The notes below the pieces were generated by a model. That model worked only from the letters and a program-made list of their open reading frames with translations, was not told where the DNA came from and did not search any database. This document shows, piece by piece, positions 21,431-32,246 of a DNA stretch of 64,000 nucleotides; position 1 is the stretch's first letter, and each line of letters begins with the position of its first letter. Made by a program: the position numbers and the translations under genes. This DNA comes from Paraburkholderia terricola (GTDB taxonomy: Bacteria; Pseudomonadota; Gammaproteobacteria; Burkholderiales; Burkholderiaceae). Where the stretch lies: positions 170,095-234,094 of the forward strand of contig NZ_FRAB01000007.1 in assembly GCF_900142195.1 (NCBI RefSeq). The letters are read 5' to 3'.

Positions 21431-22366
21431 ATGAGCACTACCGCCCTGCCCGCGCGCCGCGCACCCGATAGCTTCGCGATCGTGCTGATGATCGGTTTGT
21501 GCGCGATCTGGGGACTCCAGCAAGTCGCGATCAAGAGCACCAACGCGGCGCTGCCGCCGCTCTTTCAGGCGGGCTTGCGCTCGGCGATCGCCGCCGTGCT
21601 GGTGTGGGGCTGGGCGCGTTCGCGCGGCACGCCGCTCTTTCGCGACGACGGCACGCTCGCCGCCGGCCTGCTCGCGGGCGTGCTGTTCGCCGGCGAATTC
21701 GTGTGCATTTTTCTCGGTCTGACGCTGACCAGCGCGTCGCGCATGGCGGTCTTTCTGTACACCGCGCCCTGCTTCACGGCGCTCGGCCTGCACTGGTTCG
21801 TCGACGGCGAGCGCATGCGGCGGATTCAGTGGGTCGGCATCTTCGCGGCGTTCGCGGGCATGACGCTGGCGTTCGCGGACGGCTTTCTGCACGGCCCTCC
21901 GGCGCAGGGCTCGACGCTGCGAGGGGTCGCCGGCGACGCGCTCGGCGTGCTGGCCGGCGTCGCCTGGGCCGCGACCACGGTGGTCGTGCGCGCCACGCGC
22001 CTCGCGCAATCGAGCGCCAGCAAGACGCTGTTCTATCAACTGACGGTGTCGGCGGTGGTGCTGCTCGCGCTAGCGCTGGGACTCGGCCAGGCGCGCGTCG
22101 AAGCCGTCACGCCGCTGGCCGTGATGAGCCTCGCGTATCAGGCGGTGGTCGTCGCGTTCGTCAGCTATCTGGTGTGGTTCTGGTTGTTGACGCGGTATAG
22201 CGCGTCGCGCCTGTCGGTGTTCTCGTTCCTCACGCCGCTGTTCGGCGTGACCTTCGGCGTGCTGTTGCTGGGCGAATCGTTCAGCCTGCGCTTTCTGATG
22301 GCGGCGGTGCTGGTGTTGACCGGCATTGGGCTCGTCAACGCGCCGGCAAAACGGGTTGCCGATTAA
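21431..22366 (+). CDS. DMT-superfamily (EamA) transporter
   Basis: 311 residues with about ten transmembrane helices in two EamA repeats, for example IVLMIGLCAIWGLQQVAIK at the start and SVFSFLTPLFGVTFGVLLLG in repeat 2. It probably exports a metabolite or amino acid; the substrate cannot be told. The ATG at 21431 directly precedes the first hydrophilic leader; an upstream in-frame ATG at 21293 would add a 46-residue basic leader that does not look coding. Divergent from the porin and convergent with rsmA. Confidence 0.88.
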   Translation: MSTTALPARRAPDSFAIVLMIGLCAIWGLQQVAIKSTNAALPPLFQAGLRSAIAAVLVWGWARSRGTPLFRDDGTLAAGLLAGVLFAGEFVCIFLGLTLTSASRMAVFLYTAPCFTALGLHWFVDGERMRRIQWVGIFAAFAGMTLAFADGFLHGPPAQGSTLRGVAGDALGVLAGVAWAATTVVVRATRLAQSSASKTLFYQLTVSAVVLLALALGLGQARVEAVTPLAVMSLAYQAVVVAFVSYLVWFWLLTRYSASRLSVFSFLTPLFGVTFGVLLLGESFSLRFLMAAVLVLTGIGLVNAPAKRVAD

Positions 22367-22459
22367 GGGCTGAGGAGATTTTCAGGTGCGCCGGCAAGCG
22401 CATGGCGCGCCTCGTTCGAACGAACCTGTTTGTGACTGACCGACACGGCACGCGGCAAC

Positions 22460-23332
22460 TCAAGCTTCGTCCGCGTCGCTCCCACCGGCTGCCGCGCCGC
22501 GCGACGGCAGCGCCTGAACCACCTGCGTCACGCGCACATATTCGGCAACCGGCACATCTTCCGCGCGACGCTGCAAATCGAAGCCGAGCGCGTCGAAGTC
22601 CACCGAATCGCGAAACGCGGCCAACGTGTTGCGCAGCATCTTGCGGCGCTGCGAGAACGCCGCCGTCACCACTTCGCCGAGCACGCGCTCGTTCACGGCC
22701 GGCAGTTCATGCAGTTCGTAGGGAATCATCCGCACGATCGCCGAGTCGACCTTGGGCGGCGGATTGAAGGCTTCGGGCGGCACGTCGAGCTGCTTGTCGA
22801 TCACGTAACGGTATTGCAGCATCACCGAAAGACGGCCGAACGCCTTGGTGCCCGGCTCCGCCACCATCCGCTCGACGACTTCGTTCTGCAGCATGAAGTG
22901 CTGATCGATGACGCGCTGCGCGAACGCGGTCAGATGAAACAGCAGCGGGCTCGAAATGTTGTACGGCAGATTGCCGACGATGCGCAGCGACGCTTTATCT
23001 CCGGGCGCGGCCAGCGAGCCGAAGTCGAAGGCGAGCGCGTCGCCCGCATGCAGTTGCAGCAGGTCGCCGAATTTCGTCTTGAGACGCCCGATCAGATCGC
23101 GGTCCAGTTCGACGGCGTGCAACGGCGACTCGGCTGTCGCGAGGCGTTCGATCAGCGGTTCGGTGAGCGCGCCGAGACCCGGCCCGATCTCGACCATGCG
23201 TTCGCCGCGCTGCGGCCGGATGACGTCGACGATCGAATCGATCACGCCCATGTCGACCAGGAAGTTCTGACCGAAACGCTTGCGTGCGATATGACCTTGG
23301 TGCCGGCCCTGTTGCTGTCTGCTGGTGGACAT
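22460..23332 (-). CDS. rsmA: 16S rRNA (A1518/A1519-N6)-dimethyltransferase
   Basis: 290 residues. Dimethylates two adjacent adenines in the 3' hairpin of 16S rRNA (KsgA). The start region [14 protein letters not shown], the SAM motif [14 protein letters not shown] and the catalytic [12 protein letters not shown] are all present. The ATG at 23332 gives the usual N terminus; the frame is open 33 codons further upstream without family similarity. Part of the conserved lptD-surA-pdxA-rsmA order, 108 bases after pdxA. Confidence 0.96.
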   Translation of the reverse strand: MSTSRQQQGRHQGHIARKRFGQNFLVDMGVIDSIVDVIRPQRGERMVEIGPGLGALTEPLIERLATAESPLHAVELDRDLIGRLKTKFGDLLQLHAGDALAFDFGSLAAPGDKASLRIVGNLPYNISSPLLFHLTAFAQRVIDQHFMLQNEVVERMVAEPGTKAFGRLSVMLQYRYVIDKQLDVPPEAFNPPPKVDSAIVRMIPYELHELPAVNERVLGEVVTAAFSQRRKMLRNTLAAFRDSVDFDALGFDLQRRAEDVPVAEYVRVTQVVQALPSRGAAAGGSDADEA

Positions 23333-23440
23333 CGAAGAAACGCTAAGAAAGAGAACTGCTTGAGAAAAAGAGCACGCTCGACGCATGGCTCGACGCATGC
23401 CGAGCCCGCGACGACGGGCCGCGCGCAGCAAGCCGCCGAA

Positions 23441-24451
23441 TCAGCCCGCGCGGCGGTGCTGCGCCATCGACACCGCCGTATCGATCGCGGCGATCAGGCT
23501 GCCCGCGTCGGCGCGACCGGTGCCGGCCAGATCGAGCGCGGTGCCGTGATCGACCGAGGTGCGGATGATCGGCAAGCCGAGCGTGATGTTGATGCCTTCG
23601 CCGAAGGTCGCGTATTTCAGCACCGGCAGGCCTTGATCGTGGAACATCGCCAGCACGCAGTCGGCCTCGTCCAGGTAACGCGGCTGGAACAGCGTGTCGG
23701 CCGGATAGGGCCCGCGCGCGTCGATGCCCTGGTCATTCGCGAGCTTCAGGGCCGGCGCGATGACGTCGATTTCCTCGCGGCCGAGATAACCGTTTTCACC
23801 CGCGTGCGGGTTCAACCCCGTCACGAGAATGCGCGGCGCGGGCAAGCCGAAATGGTGGCGCAAGTCGTGATCGACGATGCGCAAGGTCTCGACGATGCCC
23901 TCGACCGACAGCGCGGCGGAGACGTCCTTGAGCGGCAGATGCGTGGTAGCCAGCGCGACGCGCAGCGGACGCTTGCCGGTGCCGGCCAGCATCATCACCA
24001 CGCGCGGCGTGTGGGTGCGCTCGGCCAGATATTCGGTGTGGCCGGTGAACGGCACGCCGGCGTCGTTGATGGTGCTTTTTTGCAGCGGCGCGGTGACGAT
24101 CGCGTCGAAGGTGCCGGCCATCGCGCCGTCGATCGCGCTATCGAGCAGATCGAGCACGTAGCGGCCATTGGCCGCGTTCAGCTTGCCCGCCTGCGAAGGT
24201 GCGCCGAGCGGCCGGTGCTGCACCTGCACGCGCTTGCCGTGCGCCAACAGCGCGGCCCAGTCGACGCCCACCGCGCGCGCGCGGTCGGCGAGCAAAGCCG
24301 CATCGCCCAGCACGGTGAACTCCGCGCCGGGCCAATGGGTTGCCGCGCCGGCCAGCGCCTGCGCCGTCAGCTCGGGGCCGACGCCCGCGGGCTCGCCGGT
24401 CGTGATGGCGATCTGCAACGGAAGGCTGGCGGACGGCGCGGCGCTTGTCAT
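23441..24451 (-). CDS. pdxA: 4-hydroxythreonine-4-phosphate dehydrogenase
   Basis: 336 residues. Acts in the DXP-dependent pyridoxal phosphate pathway, oxidising 4-phosphohydroxy-threonine. [18 protein letters not shown] at the N terminus and the metal-site region [28 protein letters not shown] and [13 protein letters not shown] are diagnostic. Five bases separate it from the surA stop, so it is translated from the same message. Confidence 0.96.
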   Translation of the reverse strand: MTSAAPSASLPLQIAITTGEPAGVGPELTAQALAGAATHWPGAEFTVLGDAALLADRARAVGVDWAALLAHGKRVQVQHRPLGAPSQAGKLNAANGRYVLDLLDSAIDGAMAGTFDAIVTAPLQKSTINDAGVPFTGHTEYLAERTHTPRVVMMLAGTGKRPLRVALATTHLPLKDVSAALSVEGIVETLRIVDHDLRHHFGLPAPRILVTGLNPHAGENGYLGREEIDVIAPALKLANDQGIDARGPYPADTLFQPRYLDEADCVLAMFHDQGLPVLKYATFGEGINITLGLPIIRTSVDHGTALDLAGTGRADAGSLIAAIDTAVSMAQHRRAG

Positions 24452-24456
24452 GAGGC

Positions 24457-25812
24457 TTATGGCAAAGCCGAGAGGTTCGGCTTCACTTCCACGTAGGCGG
24501 TGTCGCGCAATTCGCGCAGCCAGTCGGCGTAGGCCTGTTCCGCCTTGCGCTGGCCGATTGCCTGACGCGCCAGGTCCATCTGCTGCGCGGCCGAGCCTTC
24601 CGATTCGCGACGGCCCAGCACCTGAATCAGGTGGTAACCGTATTCGCTGCGGACCGGGTCGCTGATCTGGCCGTCCTGCAGGCTGTTCATCGCGCGCTCG
24701 AAGTCCGGCACCGTCTCGCCGGGGCTGATCCAGCCGAGGTCGCCGCCTTGCGACGACGAACCGTCTTGCGAGTAGGTGTGCGCGAACTTCGCGAAGTCGC
24801 CGCCCGCGGCGATCTGGTTCTTGATCTCGAGCAGCTTCTGGCGCGCTTGCGGCTCCGACATGCCGTCGCCGACGCGCAGCAGAATGTGGCGCACGTGCGT
24901 TTGCACGAGCTTGACGGCATCCGCCGAGCCGGCGCCTTGACCCGCGCGGCGCTCGACGAGGCGCACGATTTCGAAACCGTCGCTGGTGCGGATCAGATCG
25001 GGATTGACCTGACCGGGGCGCAGCGCGGAGGCCGCCTTGACGAACTCAGGCGGCAGCCTGGAAGGCGACACGAAACCGGTATCGCCGCCCTTCGACGCAT
25101 CGGGCGCCTGCGAATTCGACTTCGCCAGCTTTTCGAAGTTGGCGCCGCCCTTGGCTTCGGCGAGCAGCGCCTGGGCCTTTTTCTGCGCCGCTTCGATGTC
25201 GGTTTCCGACGCGTTGAGCGGCGCCTTCAGGAAAATGTGCTGCATATGCAGGTCGCTCGTCAGGCCGGCGTTCGGGCCACGCTGACTGGCGATGTAGTTC
25301 GCGACCTCGGCGTCCGAGACCGTGACCTTGCTGTCCACTTCCTTCTCACGCAGACGCGAGAGCGTGAGCTCGGTGCGCGCGTCGCTGGTGAAGGTGGTCC
25401 AGGGCACGCCTTGCGCCTCGATGCGCGCGCGATAGGTGTCGAGCGTGAGGTTGTTCGCCTGGGCGAGCCGCTCGAGCGTTTTTTGCACGGTGGCGTCGTC
25501 GATGTTGATGCCGTCTTCTTTCGCTTTTTGCAGTTGGATGCGTTCGAGCACCATCTGGTTGAGCACCTGCTGGCGCAGCTGGTCCGTCGGCGGAAGGGGC
25601 GCGTTCTGCTGATTCAGCCGGCGCGTGATCAGGCTCGTGCGCTCGTCGAGTTCGCGCCGCGTGATGACACCGTTGTTGACCACTGCGGCGATGGTGTCGA
25701 CCGTCTGGCCGCGACCGCCGTTCAGCGCCTGCGCCTGCACCGGCGCAACCGACAGGAAAGACGCCGCGGCGGCAAGACCGGCCGCGAGTGTTGCCAAGCG
25801 AAGCTTTTTCAT
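24457..25812 (-). CDS. surA: Periplasmic chaperone/peptidyl-prolyl isomerase SurA
   Basis: 451 residues. Escorts unfolded outer-membrane proteins, including LptD, across the periplasm. A signal peptide ([20 protein letters not shown]) ends near VQAQA; the SurA N domain follows, then two parvulin domains starting near [11 protein letters not shown] and [13 protein letters not shown]. The ATG at 25812 is the family-typical start. Directly downstream of lptD (82-base gap). Confidence 0.95.
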   Translation of the reverse strand: MKKLRLATLAAGLAAAASFLSVAPVQAQALNGGRGQTVDTIAAVVNNGVITRRELDERTSLITRRLNQQNAPLPPTDQLRQQVLNQMVLERIQLQKAKEDGINIDDATVQKTLERLAQANNLTLDTYRARIEAQGVPWTTFTSDARTELTLSRLREKEVDSKVTVSDAEVANYIASQRGPNAGLTSDLHMQHIFLKAPLNASETDIEAAQKKAQALLAEAKGGANFEKLAKSNSQAPDASKGGDTGFVSPSRLPPEFVKAASALRPGQVNPDLIRTSDGFEIVRLVERRAGQGAGSADAVKLVQTHVRHILLRVGDGMSEPQARQKLLEIKNQIAAGGDFAKFAHTYSQDGSSSQGGDLGWISPGETVPDFERAMNSLQDGQISDPVRSEYGYHLIQVLGRRESEGSAAQQMDLARQAIGQRKAEQAYADWLRELRDTAYVEVKPNLSALP

Positions 25813-25894
25813 GATTGCCACAGATACTCCAATGATGTCGGGCGCGCCTGGCCCGTCTTTTCGCATTCTATAAACGACCGCTGTCGGACCAGCG

Positions 25895-28261
25895 TCATTC
25901 GTAATTGGTGAAGCGCGCTTCCGGCGGCGGCGGCGGCGGCAACGGCGTGTAACCCGCCACGCTGTTGCGGAAAGCGGTCATCAGCCCGTTGTCGACGGTC
26001 GACAAGCCCTTGAACGTCAACTGCGCGAGAAACCGCGTGCTCGACTGATGCTGCGACGACGTGTTCAGACCGTTCGCATAGCGCTGAATCCCGGCGCCGA
26101 GCGTCCAGCAGTCGGCGTCGTATTGCAGTCCGACCAGGCCGTCGACGATCCGATGCCCGCCGAGGTCGTAATTGAAACGGCCCACGCCGTACACCCGGTG
26201 CGACAGCGGCCATTGCCCCGAAATCAGCACCTGGTTGATCGGCTGGTTGTCCAGCGTGGTGTTCGCGCGCGTGTAGCGATACGCGACGTTGATCACCCTG
26301 TTGGTGCCCGGACTGAACCCGAAGCCGATGCTCGTCTTCACCAACTGGTTGTTGTCGGCATTATATTGGAACGCGGTTTCCGAAGCGAAACCGGCGCCGA
26401 GCTTGATCGACGCCCCCGCGATCAGGTCCGAATGCGTGGCCTGCGTGCTGGTCTGATTCGGCAGCAGCGTGACCCGCTGGTCCTGGAAATAGTACTGCTG
26501 CGCGAGCACGAAGCGCGCGCGCTCGTCGCCGGTGGCCGGGTTGATGAAGCGCGTGGTGATGGCTGCGGTCAGACGGTTCGCGTCCGCGATCCGGTCGTTG
26601 CCGACGAAGGTGTTCGGCGTGAAAATCTCCGCCAGCCCGAAGTCGGAATCGGCCGTGTCGAACAGCGGCGCCGACGCCTGGTTGCGATACGGCGTGTACA
26701 CGTAGTACAGCCGCGGCTCGAGCGTCTGAATGTAATCCTGGCCGAAGAGGCGCACCGAACGGTCGAAAATCAGCCCCGTGTCGAAGGTGAGCGTGGGGAT
26801 CGATTCGTTGAAGTTCTTCGGCGTGCCAGCCGGCACGTCGTTCGAAATGTTGTTCAGGTTGTACGACGCGAAGTGCCATTGCACCTTCGGCGTGACGAAG
26901 TAGCCCGGCCCGACCACCGAATACGAGAGGTACGGGTTGAACATCACCCGCTGACCTTGCGTCATGTCCTGGGTGGTGATGCGGAAATTCGTGTAGTCGG
27001 CTTCCGCGCCGAAGTCGAAGCCGCCGACGTTGTACTTCGCGTACTTCACGTTCAACTGCGGCTCGCGGCCATACGGCGCGATGGACGGCGTCAGCGTCTG
27101 CCAGTGCTGTTCGCGCGCGAGCACCGACCACGGACCGTTGTTGTACGTCAACCCGGCTTCCTGTTGATACAGGAGCTGGGTGCCGTTCATGAACTGATTG
27201 ACCGACGACGACAGGTCTTCCGGATACGTGTTGTCCGAGACCTTGTTGTAGTAGATGTAGCCGCCGAACCCGTTGCCGAAGTTCTGGTTGTGCTGAATGT
27301 ACAGCGCGTAGCGGTTGGTGCGGGTGAGCCGGTCGTTGGGCAGGAATTCGCCGGTGATCGAGCCCGCGTAGGTCGGCGACAGATAACGGAACGTGGACTG
27401 CACCTGCACGCCGCGCTTCGAGATCACACGCGGCGTGATCGTCAGATCGCGATTGGGCGCGATGTTGAAGTAATACGGCACTGACAGTTCGAAGCCGTTC
27501 GACGAACTCAGCGAGAACGTGGGCGGCAAGATGCCGCTGCGCCGCGCGCCCGAAAGCGGGAACGACAGCCACGGCGACGCGAATACCGGCAAGCCCTGGA
27601 AGAACAGCACGCTGTTATAGGCGACGCCTTCGTCCGCGCCGGTGTCGAAATCGAATTCGCTGCCCTTGATGTACCAGGCGGGATCGTCCGCGCACGCGCA
27701 GGCGGTGTAGGTGCCCTTCGTAAATACCGAGCGCTCGTTGTCGAGCAGATCGACGCGCTCCGCGCTGCCCGAGCCGCCCGTGATGTTGAAGCGGTACTTC
27801 GGCGCGGACATGTAGCCTTCGCTCGAATCCACACGCAGATGCGCTTCCGGTCCGGCGAACGAGTTGCCGTTGTTGATCACGCGAACCTGGCCGTATGCGT
27901 CGGCCATGTCGGTGTCCTGGTCGTAATGCAGCGCGTCGGCCTTGATCACCGCGGTATTGCGGCGCACTTCGGCCGAGCCCTTGGCGGCCATGTCCTGGTC
28001 CGTCGTGCCGCTGGTGCTGTCGCCAAGCACGAACGTGGCCGGCTTCTGGCCAGCCGGCAACGGGTGTTCTTCGAGCTGCGGGGCGAGCCGCATGCCCCAG
28101 GGTGCGTCGATCGGTTGCGGCTGCGCGGCTTCCCCAACCAACTGGGCGTGCGCAAGCGCGGGCATCAGGCCCGGAACGGCGATCAACGCCGCGACGAGCC
28201 GCCTTTTGCGTGGCACTAAGGCACAAGAGGGAATCGTATGGGAAAGCTGTCTAGGCGGCAT
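25895..28261 (-). CDS. lptD: LPS-assembly protein LptD
   Basis: 788 residues. The outer-membrane barrel that inserts lipopolysaccharide on the cell surface. An extended N-terminal signal (hydrophobic core 21-38, ending ALAHAQ) is followed by the OstA/beta-jellyroll domain ([17 protein letters not shown]) and the large barrel. The only cysteines in the mature chain are Cys188, Cys190 (ACACADD) and Cys718 (DADCWTLG), fewer than the four of E. coli LptD. The chain ends with an unusual proline run ([11 protein letters not shown]). First gene of the lptD-surA-pdxA-rsmA order; divergent from amgK. Confidence 0.95.
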   Translation of the reverse strand: MPPRQLSHTIPSCALVPRKRRLVAALIAVPGLMPALAHAQLVGEAAQPQPIDAPWGMRLAPQLEEHPLPAGQKPATFVLGDSTSGTTDQDMAAKGSAEVRRNTAVIKADALHYDQDTDMADAYGQVRVINNGNSFAGPEAHLRVDSSEGYMSAPKYRFNITGGSGSAERVDLLDNERSVFTKGTYTACACADDPAWYIKGSEFDFDTGADEGVAYNSVLFFQGLPVFASPWLSFPLSGARRSGILPPTFSLSSSNGFELSVPYYFNIAPNRDLTITPRVISKRGVQVQSTFRYLSPTYAGSITGEFLPNDRLTRTNRYALYIQHNQNFGNGFGGYIYYNKVSDNTYPEDLSSSVNQFMNGTQLLYQQEAGLTYNNGPWSVLAREQHWQTLTPSIAPYGREPQLNVKYAKYNVGGFDFGAEADYTNFRITTQDMTQGQRVMFNPYLSYSVVGPGYFVTPKVQWHFASYNLNNISNDVPAGTPKNFNESIPTLTFDTGLIFDRSVRLFGQDYIQTLEPRLYYVYTPYRNQASAPLFDTADSDFGLAEIFTPNTFVGNDRIADANRLTAAITTRFINPATGDERARFVLAQQYYFQDQRVTLLPNQTSTQATHSDLIAGASIKLGAGFASETAFQYNADNNQLVKTSIGFGFSPGTNRVINVAYRYTRANTTLDNQPINQVLISGQWPLSHRVYGVGRFNYDLGGHRIVDGLVGLQYDADCWTLGAGIQRYANGLNTSSQHQSSTRFLAQLTFKGLSTVDNGLMTAFRNSVAGYTPLPPPPPPEARFTNYE

Positions 28262-28483
28262 GTATCGTTTGGCGAATCGGCCCGTCCGTCAGCTTTCGTA
28301 GTCACGATCCACCGCCTGCGCACCACGACCGTGACAGTCGGCTGCACATCAAATTTACAATCGGTCGAACGGTGAGGCGGGCGGCAAAGCGGAATACGCG
28401 AAAAGCTGGCGTGAGTCGCGTCAAAAAAGTCGTGGGGTATTATATGGCAAGACGTTGCCCCCCTGAATTTGCCGCCGGTTTTC

Positions 28484-29572
28484 ATGACGCTGCCCCCTTC
28501 CAAAGACTTTACAGATACCCGCCTCGAACTGCTCAAGGCCTGGCTGCACGGCCATGCGGCGCGCTATGCGCTCGTGCTGGAGACGCTCGCCCCGGCCTCG
28601 TCCGACGCCAGTTTTCGCCGCTATTTCCGGCTCGCCGGTAAGGCGGCGGAAGGCGACGACATCGGCACGCTGATCGCCGTCGATGCGCCTCCGCCCGAAA
28701 AGTGCCGCGAGTTCGCGCAGATCGCGCAGTTGCTCGACGCGGCCAGCGTGCATGTGCCGCGCGTGCTGGAGCTCGATCTGGAGGCCGGGTTCATGCTCGT
28801 CACCGATCTGGGCACCGACTCTTATCTGAGCGCGCTGACCGGCGCGCAAGACGATGCGCGCGACGCGCAAGACACCAACGCGCCGCGCCGCGCCCGCACG
28901 CTGATGCGCGACGCCCTCGATGCGCTGATCCGTTGGCAGCTCACGTCGCGTGAAAACGTGCTGCCGCCATTCGACGAAGCCTTCCTGCGCCGCGAGATGG
29001 AGTTGATGCCGGAATGGTTCATCGCCCGGCACCTGGGTCGCGAGGTCGACGAAAAAACCCGCGGGCTGCTCGATCGCACCTTCGCGCTGCTGATCGCGAG
29101 CGCGCGGGCGCAACCGCAAGTGTTCATGCTGCGCGATTTCATGCCGCGCAATCTGATGATCGCGGAACCCAATCCGGGCGTGCTCGACTTCCAGGACGCG
29201 GTGTACGGCCCGATCACCTACGACGTGGCCTCGCTGCTGCGCGACGCGTTCCTCAGTTGGGACGAAGAGTTCGAACTGGATTGCTTCGTGTACTACTGGG
29301 AGCGCGCGAAAAAAGCCGGCCTGCCGGTCGACCCCGACTTCGGCGAGTTCTACCGTCAGCTCGAATGGATGGGCCTGCAACGGCACATCAAGGTGCTGGG
29401 CCTGTTCTGCCGGATCAACTATCGCGACAGCAAGCCGCATTACATGAAGGATCTGCCGCGTTTCATCGGCTATGCGCGCAAGGTGGCTGAACGCTATGCG
29501 CCGCTGCGTCCGTTCGCGAAGCTGCTCGACGATCTCGAAGGCCGCGCGAATGAAGTCGGCTACACCTTCTGA
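28484..29572 (+). CDS. amgK: N-acetylmuramate/N-acetylglucosamine kinase AmgK
   Basis: 362 residues. Phosphorylates MurNAc and GlcNAc at C1 in the cell-wall recycling bypass that avoids MurA and so gives intrinsic fosfomycin tolerance in Pseudomonas. The aminoglycoside-phosphotransferase fold shows LRDFMPRNLM (catalytic loop) and GVLDFQDAVYGP (metal-binding). The ATG at 28484 is chosen; an in-frame TTG 15 bases earlier is possible. No good Shine-Dalgarno is seen. murU starts three bases after its stop, completing the pathway. Confidence 0.92.
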   Translation: MTLPPSKDFTDTRLELLKAWLHGHAARYALVLETLAPASSDASFRRYFRLAGKAAEGDDIGTLIAVDAPPPEKCREFAQIAQLLDAASVHVPRVLELDLEAGFMLVTDLGTDSYLSALTGAQDDARDAQDTNAPRRARTLMRDALDALIRWQLTSRENVLPPFDEAFLRREMELMPEWFIARHLGREVDEKTRGLLDRTFALLIASARAQPQVFMLRDFMPRNLMIAEPNPGVLDFQDAVYGPITYDVASLLRDAFLSWDEEFELDCFVYYWERAKKAGLPVDPDFGEFYRQLEWMGLQRHIKVLGLFCRINYRDSKPHYMKDLPRFIGYARKVAERYAPLRPFAKLLDDLEGRANEVGYTF

Positions 29573-29575
29573 CCG

Positions 29576-30289
29576 ATGACGATGCCCCTGAAGAAAGCGA
29601 TGATTTTCGCCGCGGGCCGCGGCGAACGCATGCGTCCGTTGACCGACGCGTGCCCCAAGCCTTTACTCGAGGTGGGCGGCAAGCCGCTGATCGTGTGGCA
29701 GATCGAACGGCTCGCGAGCGCCGGCTTTCAAACCATCGTGATCAACCATGCATGGCTCGGCGAGCGGATCGAAGCCGCGCTCGGCGACGGCTCGCGCTGG
29801 CATGTCCAGTTGCGCTATTCGGCCGAGCACGAAGCGCTGGAAACGGCGGGCGGAATCGTGCAGGCCTTGCCGCTGCTCGAAGAGCACGGCGCTAGCGAAG
29901 TATTCGTCGCGGTCAGCGGTGACGTATACGCCGATTACGATTACGCCGCGTTGAACGCACCGGCTGCCCGGCTCGCGGCAATGCCCGAGCCGGGCATGCA
30001 TCTGGTGATGGTGCCGAACCCGGCGTTTCATCCGGCAGGCGACTTCGGTTTGGTCGGCGGCGCGCTCTCGCTCGATGCACAGCCGCGCTTCACGTTCGGC
30101 AATATCGGCCTTTACGACACGCGCATGTTTCGCGATCTGCCGCGCGGCACGCGGCGCGCGCTCAGGCCGTACTACCGCGAGACGATCGCGCGCGGCCTGG
30201 CGAGCGGCGAGTTATTCGAAGGCTTGTGGGAAAACGTCGGCACGCCGGCGCAGTTGCACGCGTTGGATGAGCGTTTGAACGGGCGCTGA
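29576..30289 (+). CDS. murU: N-acetylmuramate alpha-1-phosphate uridylyltransferase MurU
   Basis: 237 residues. Converts MurNAc-1-phosphate to UDP-MurNAc, the step after AmgK. The nucleotidyltransferase signature AAGRGERMRPLTDACPKPL is at 10-28, and ENVGTPAQLHALD is at the end. The start may be this ATG or the one six bases later. Coupled to amgK by a three-base gap. Converges on the ABC exporter. Confidence 0.93.
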   Translation: MTMPLKKAMIFAAGRGERMRPLTDACPKPLLEVGGKPLIVWQIERLASAGFQTIVINHAWLGERIEAALGDGSRWHVQLRYSAEHEALETAGGIVQALPLLEEHGASEVFVAVSGDVYADYDYAALNAPAARLAAMPEPGMHLVMVPNPAFHPAGDFGLVGGALSLDAQPRFTFGNIGLYDTRMFRDLPRGTRRALRPYYRETIARGLASGELFEGLWENVGTPAQLHALDERLNGR

Positions 30290-30310
30290 GAAATACTCGC
30301 TGAAAAGCGC

Positions 30311-30350
30311 GCACCGAGAAGCCCGCACCGAGAAGCCCGCACCGGAAAGC
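30311..30350. repeat. 14-bp tandem repeat, about 2.9 copies
   Basis: The unit GCACCGAGAAGCCC occurs twice perfectly (30311-30324, 30325-30338) and a third time with changes (GCACCGGAAAGC), in the gap between the convergent ends of murU and the ABC exporter. No hairpin terminator is evident in this gap. Confidence 0.8.
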
Positions 30351-30356
30351 AGTAAA

Positions 30357-32246
30357 TCAACGCCCGCCTTCGCCCGCGTCGATCGCGCTCACCGTTTCCG
30401 GCGTCTCTGCCGCGCGTTGCTGCTGCAACGCCCACATCTGCGCGAACAGGCCGTTCGCGCGCAGCAATTCGGCGTGCGTGCCGCGCTCGACGATCCGCCC
30501 TCTATCCATCACGATGATCTGCTGTGCGTGCACCACCGTCGACAGCCGGTGCGCGATGATCAGCGTCGTGCGCTCGCGGGCGATCTGGTCGAGTTCGTGC
30601 TGAATGGCGCGCTCCGAACGTGAATCGAGCGCGGAGGTCGCTTCGTCGAACAGCAGGATCGGCGGGTTCTTGAGGATGGTCCGCGCAATCGCGACCCGCT
30701 GCTTCTCGCCGCCCGACAGTTTCAACCCGCGCTCGCCGACCGGCGTCTCATACCCTTTCGGCAAGCCTTCGATGAATTCGTGAATGTGCGCCGCGCGCGC
30801 CGCCGCGATCACTTCCTCGCGTGTCGCCGACGGCCGGCCATAAGCGATGTTGTAATAGATCGAGTCGTTGAACAGCACGGTGTCCTGCGGCACGATGCCG
30901 ATCGACGCGCGCAGCGAATCCTGCGTGACGTCGCGAATATCCTGACCGTCGATGGTGATCGCGCCACCCGTCGCGCGGTCCAGATCGTAGAAGCGGAACA
31001 TCAACCGTGCGAGCGTGGATTTGCCCGAGCCGCTATGACCGACCACCGCCGTGGTGGTGCCGGCAGGAATCGTGAAACTCACGTCGTACAGAATCTGCCG
31101 CGCCGGCTCATACGCGAAGTTCACATGCTCGAAGCGCACTTGCGCGCCGCTCACCTTCAACGCCGGCGCGTTCGGCAGATCGGGCACTTCCCGCGCGGCG
31201 CCGAGCAGCGTGAACATGCGGTCCATGTCGGTGAGACTTTGCTTCAGTTCCCGATACACGACGCCGAGAAAGTTCAGCGGAATATAGAGCTGCAACATGA
31301 ACGTATTGATCAGCACCAGATCGCCGAGCGTGAGACGCCCGGCCATCACGCCCTCGGTCGCGCGCCACAGAATGAACACGAGCCCCGTGCCGATGATCGC
31401 CTGCTGACCGAAATTCAGCGCCGACAGCGAGCGCTGCGACTTGATCGCCGCCGTGCGGTAGCGCTTGAGGTTTTCGTCGTAGCGCTGCGCTTCCCACTCT
31501 TCGTTGCCGAAGTACTTCACGGTCTCGTAGTTAAGCAGCGAATCGATCGCGCGCGAGTTCGCCTTCGAATCGAGATCGTTCATCGTGCGGCGAAAATGCG
31601 TGCGCCATTCGGTGACCTTCACCGTGAAAACGATGTACACGGCGAGCGCGATGAACGTGACCACCGCGTAATACGCCTCGTATTTGACGACGAAAAAACC
31701 AAGCACGAGACCGACTTCGACGAGCGTCGGCAGAATGCTGTACAGCGAATACGAAATGAGTTGCGTGATGCCGCGCGTGCCACGCTCGATGTCGCGCGAC
31801 ATGCCGCCCGTCTGCCGTTCGAGATGGAAGCGCAGCGACAGCGCATGCAAATGGCGGAACACCTTCAGCGCAAGTTGGCGCACCGCGCTTTCGGTCACTT
31901 TCGAAAACAGGATCTCGCGCAACTCGGTGAAGAGCGAGGTGGAGAGCCGCACCACCGCATATGCGACCACCAGCAAGCCGACGCCGCCCAGCAGCACGAT
32001 ACCCGGCGAATCCTGCGCGCGGCCAAGCGTGGTGAGATGCTGCACCGAGGCGAGATTGTCGACGATCCGCTTCATCACGATCGGCACGCCGAGGTTGGCG
32101 ATCTTCGCGCCGATCAGGCAACTCAGCGCGAACGCGACGCGCCATTTGTACGTGGCGAGATACGGCAGCAGCGACAGGATCGTCTGCCAGTCGTTGCGCG
32201 GCTGGGTGGAAATCGGCGAGGGTTCGGACGAGGGCGTGCGGCGCAT
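30357..32246 (-). CDS. Atm1/HMT-type ABC exporter (fused permease and ATPase)
   Basis: 629 residues from the chosen ATG. An exporter half-transporter: six transmembrane helices at about 45-320, then a nucleotide-binding domain with Walker A GHSGSGKST, signature LSGGEKQRVAIA and Walker B ILLFDEATSALD. The closest known group by wording of these motifs is the Atm1/ABCB7 family, which moves glutathione-linked sulfur or metal species; substrate inferred. The frame is open 141 codons further upstream, overlapping the divergent thioesterase gene, but that part is Pro/Gly/Arg-rich and unlike any family. MRRTPSSEP at 32246 is the most reasonable start, with no clear Shine-Dalgarno. Confidence 0.88.
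   Translation of the reverse strand: MRRTPSSEPSPISTQPRNDWQTILSLLPYLATYKWRVAFALSCLIGAKIANLGVPIVMKRIVDNLASVQHLTTLGRAQDSPGIVLLGGVGLLVVAYAVVRLSTSLFTELREILFSKVTESAVRQLALKVFRHLHALSLRFHLERQTGGMSRDIERGTRGITQLISYSLYSILPTLVEVGLVLGFFVVKYEAYYAVVTFIALAVYIVFTVKVTEWRTHFRRTMNDLDSKANSRAIDSLLNYETVKYFGNEEWEAQRYDENLKRYRTAAIKSQRSLSALNFGQQAIIGTGLVFILWRATEGVMAGRLTLGDLVLINTFMLQLYIPLNFLGVVYRELKQSLTDMDRMFTLLGAAREVPDLPNAPALKVSGAQVRFEHVNFAYEPARQILYDVSFTIPAGTTTAVVGHSGSGKSTLARLMFRFYDLDRATGGAITIDGQDIRDVTQDSLRASIGIVPQDTVLFNDSIYYNIAYGRPSATREEVIAAARAAHIHEFIEGLPKGYETPVGERGLKLSGGEKQRVAIARTILKNPPILLFDEATSALDSRSERAIQHELDQIARERTTLIIAHRLSTVVHAQQIIVMDRGRIVERGTHAELLRANGLFAQMWALQQQRAAETPETVSAIDAGEGGR

Noticed and set aside
22367..22459. 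Hairpin between the convergent EamA transporter and rsmA genes
   Set aside because: Only short, imperfect pairing and no U run could be found.
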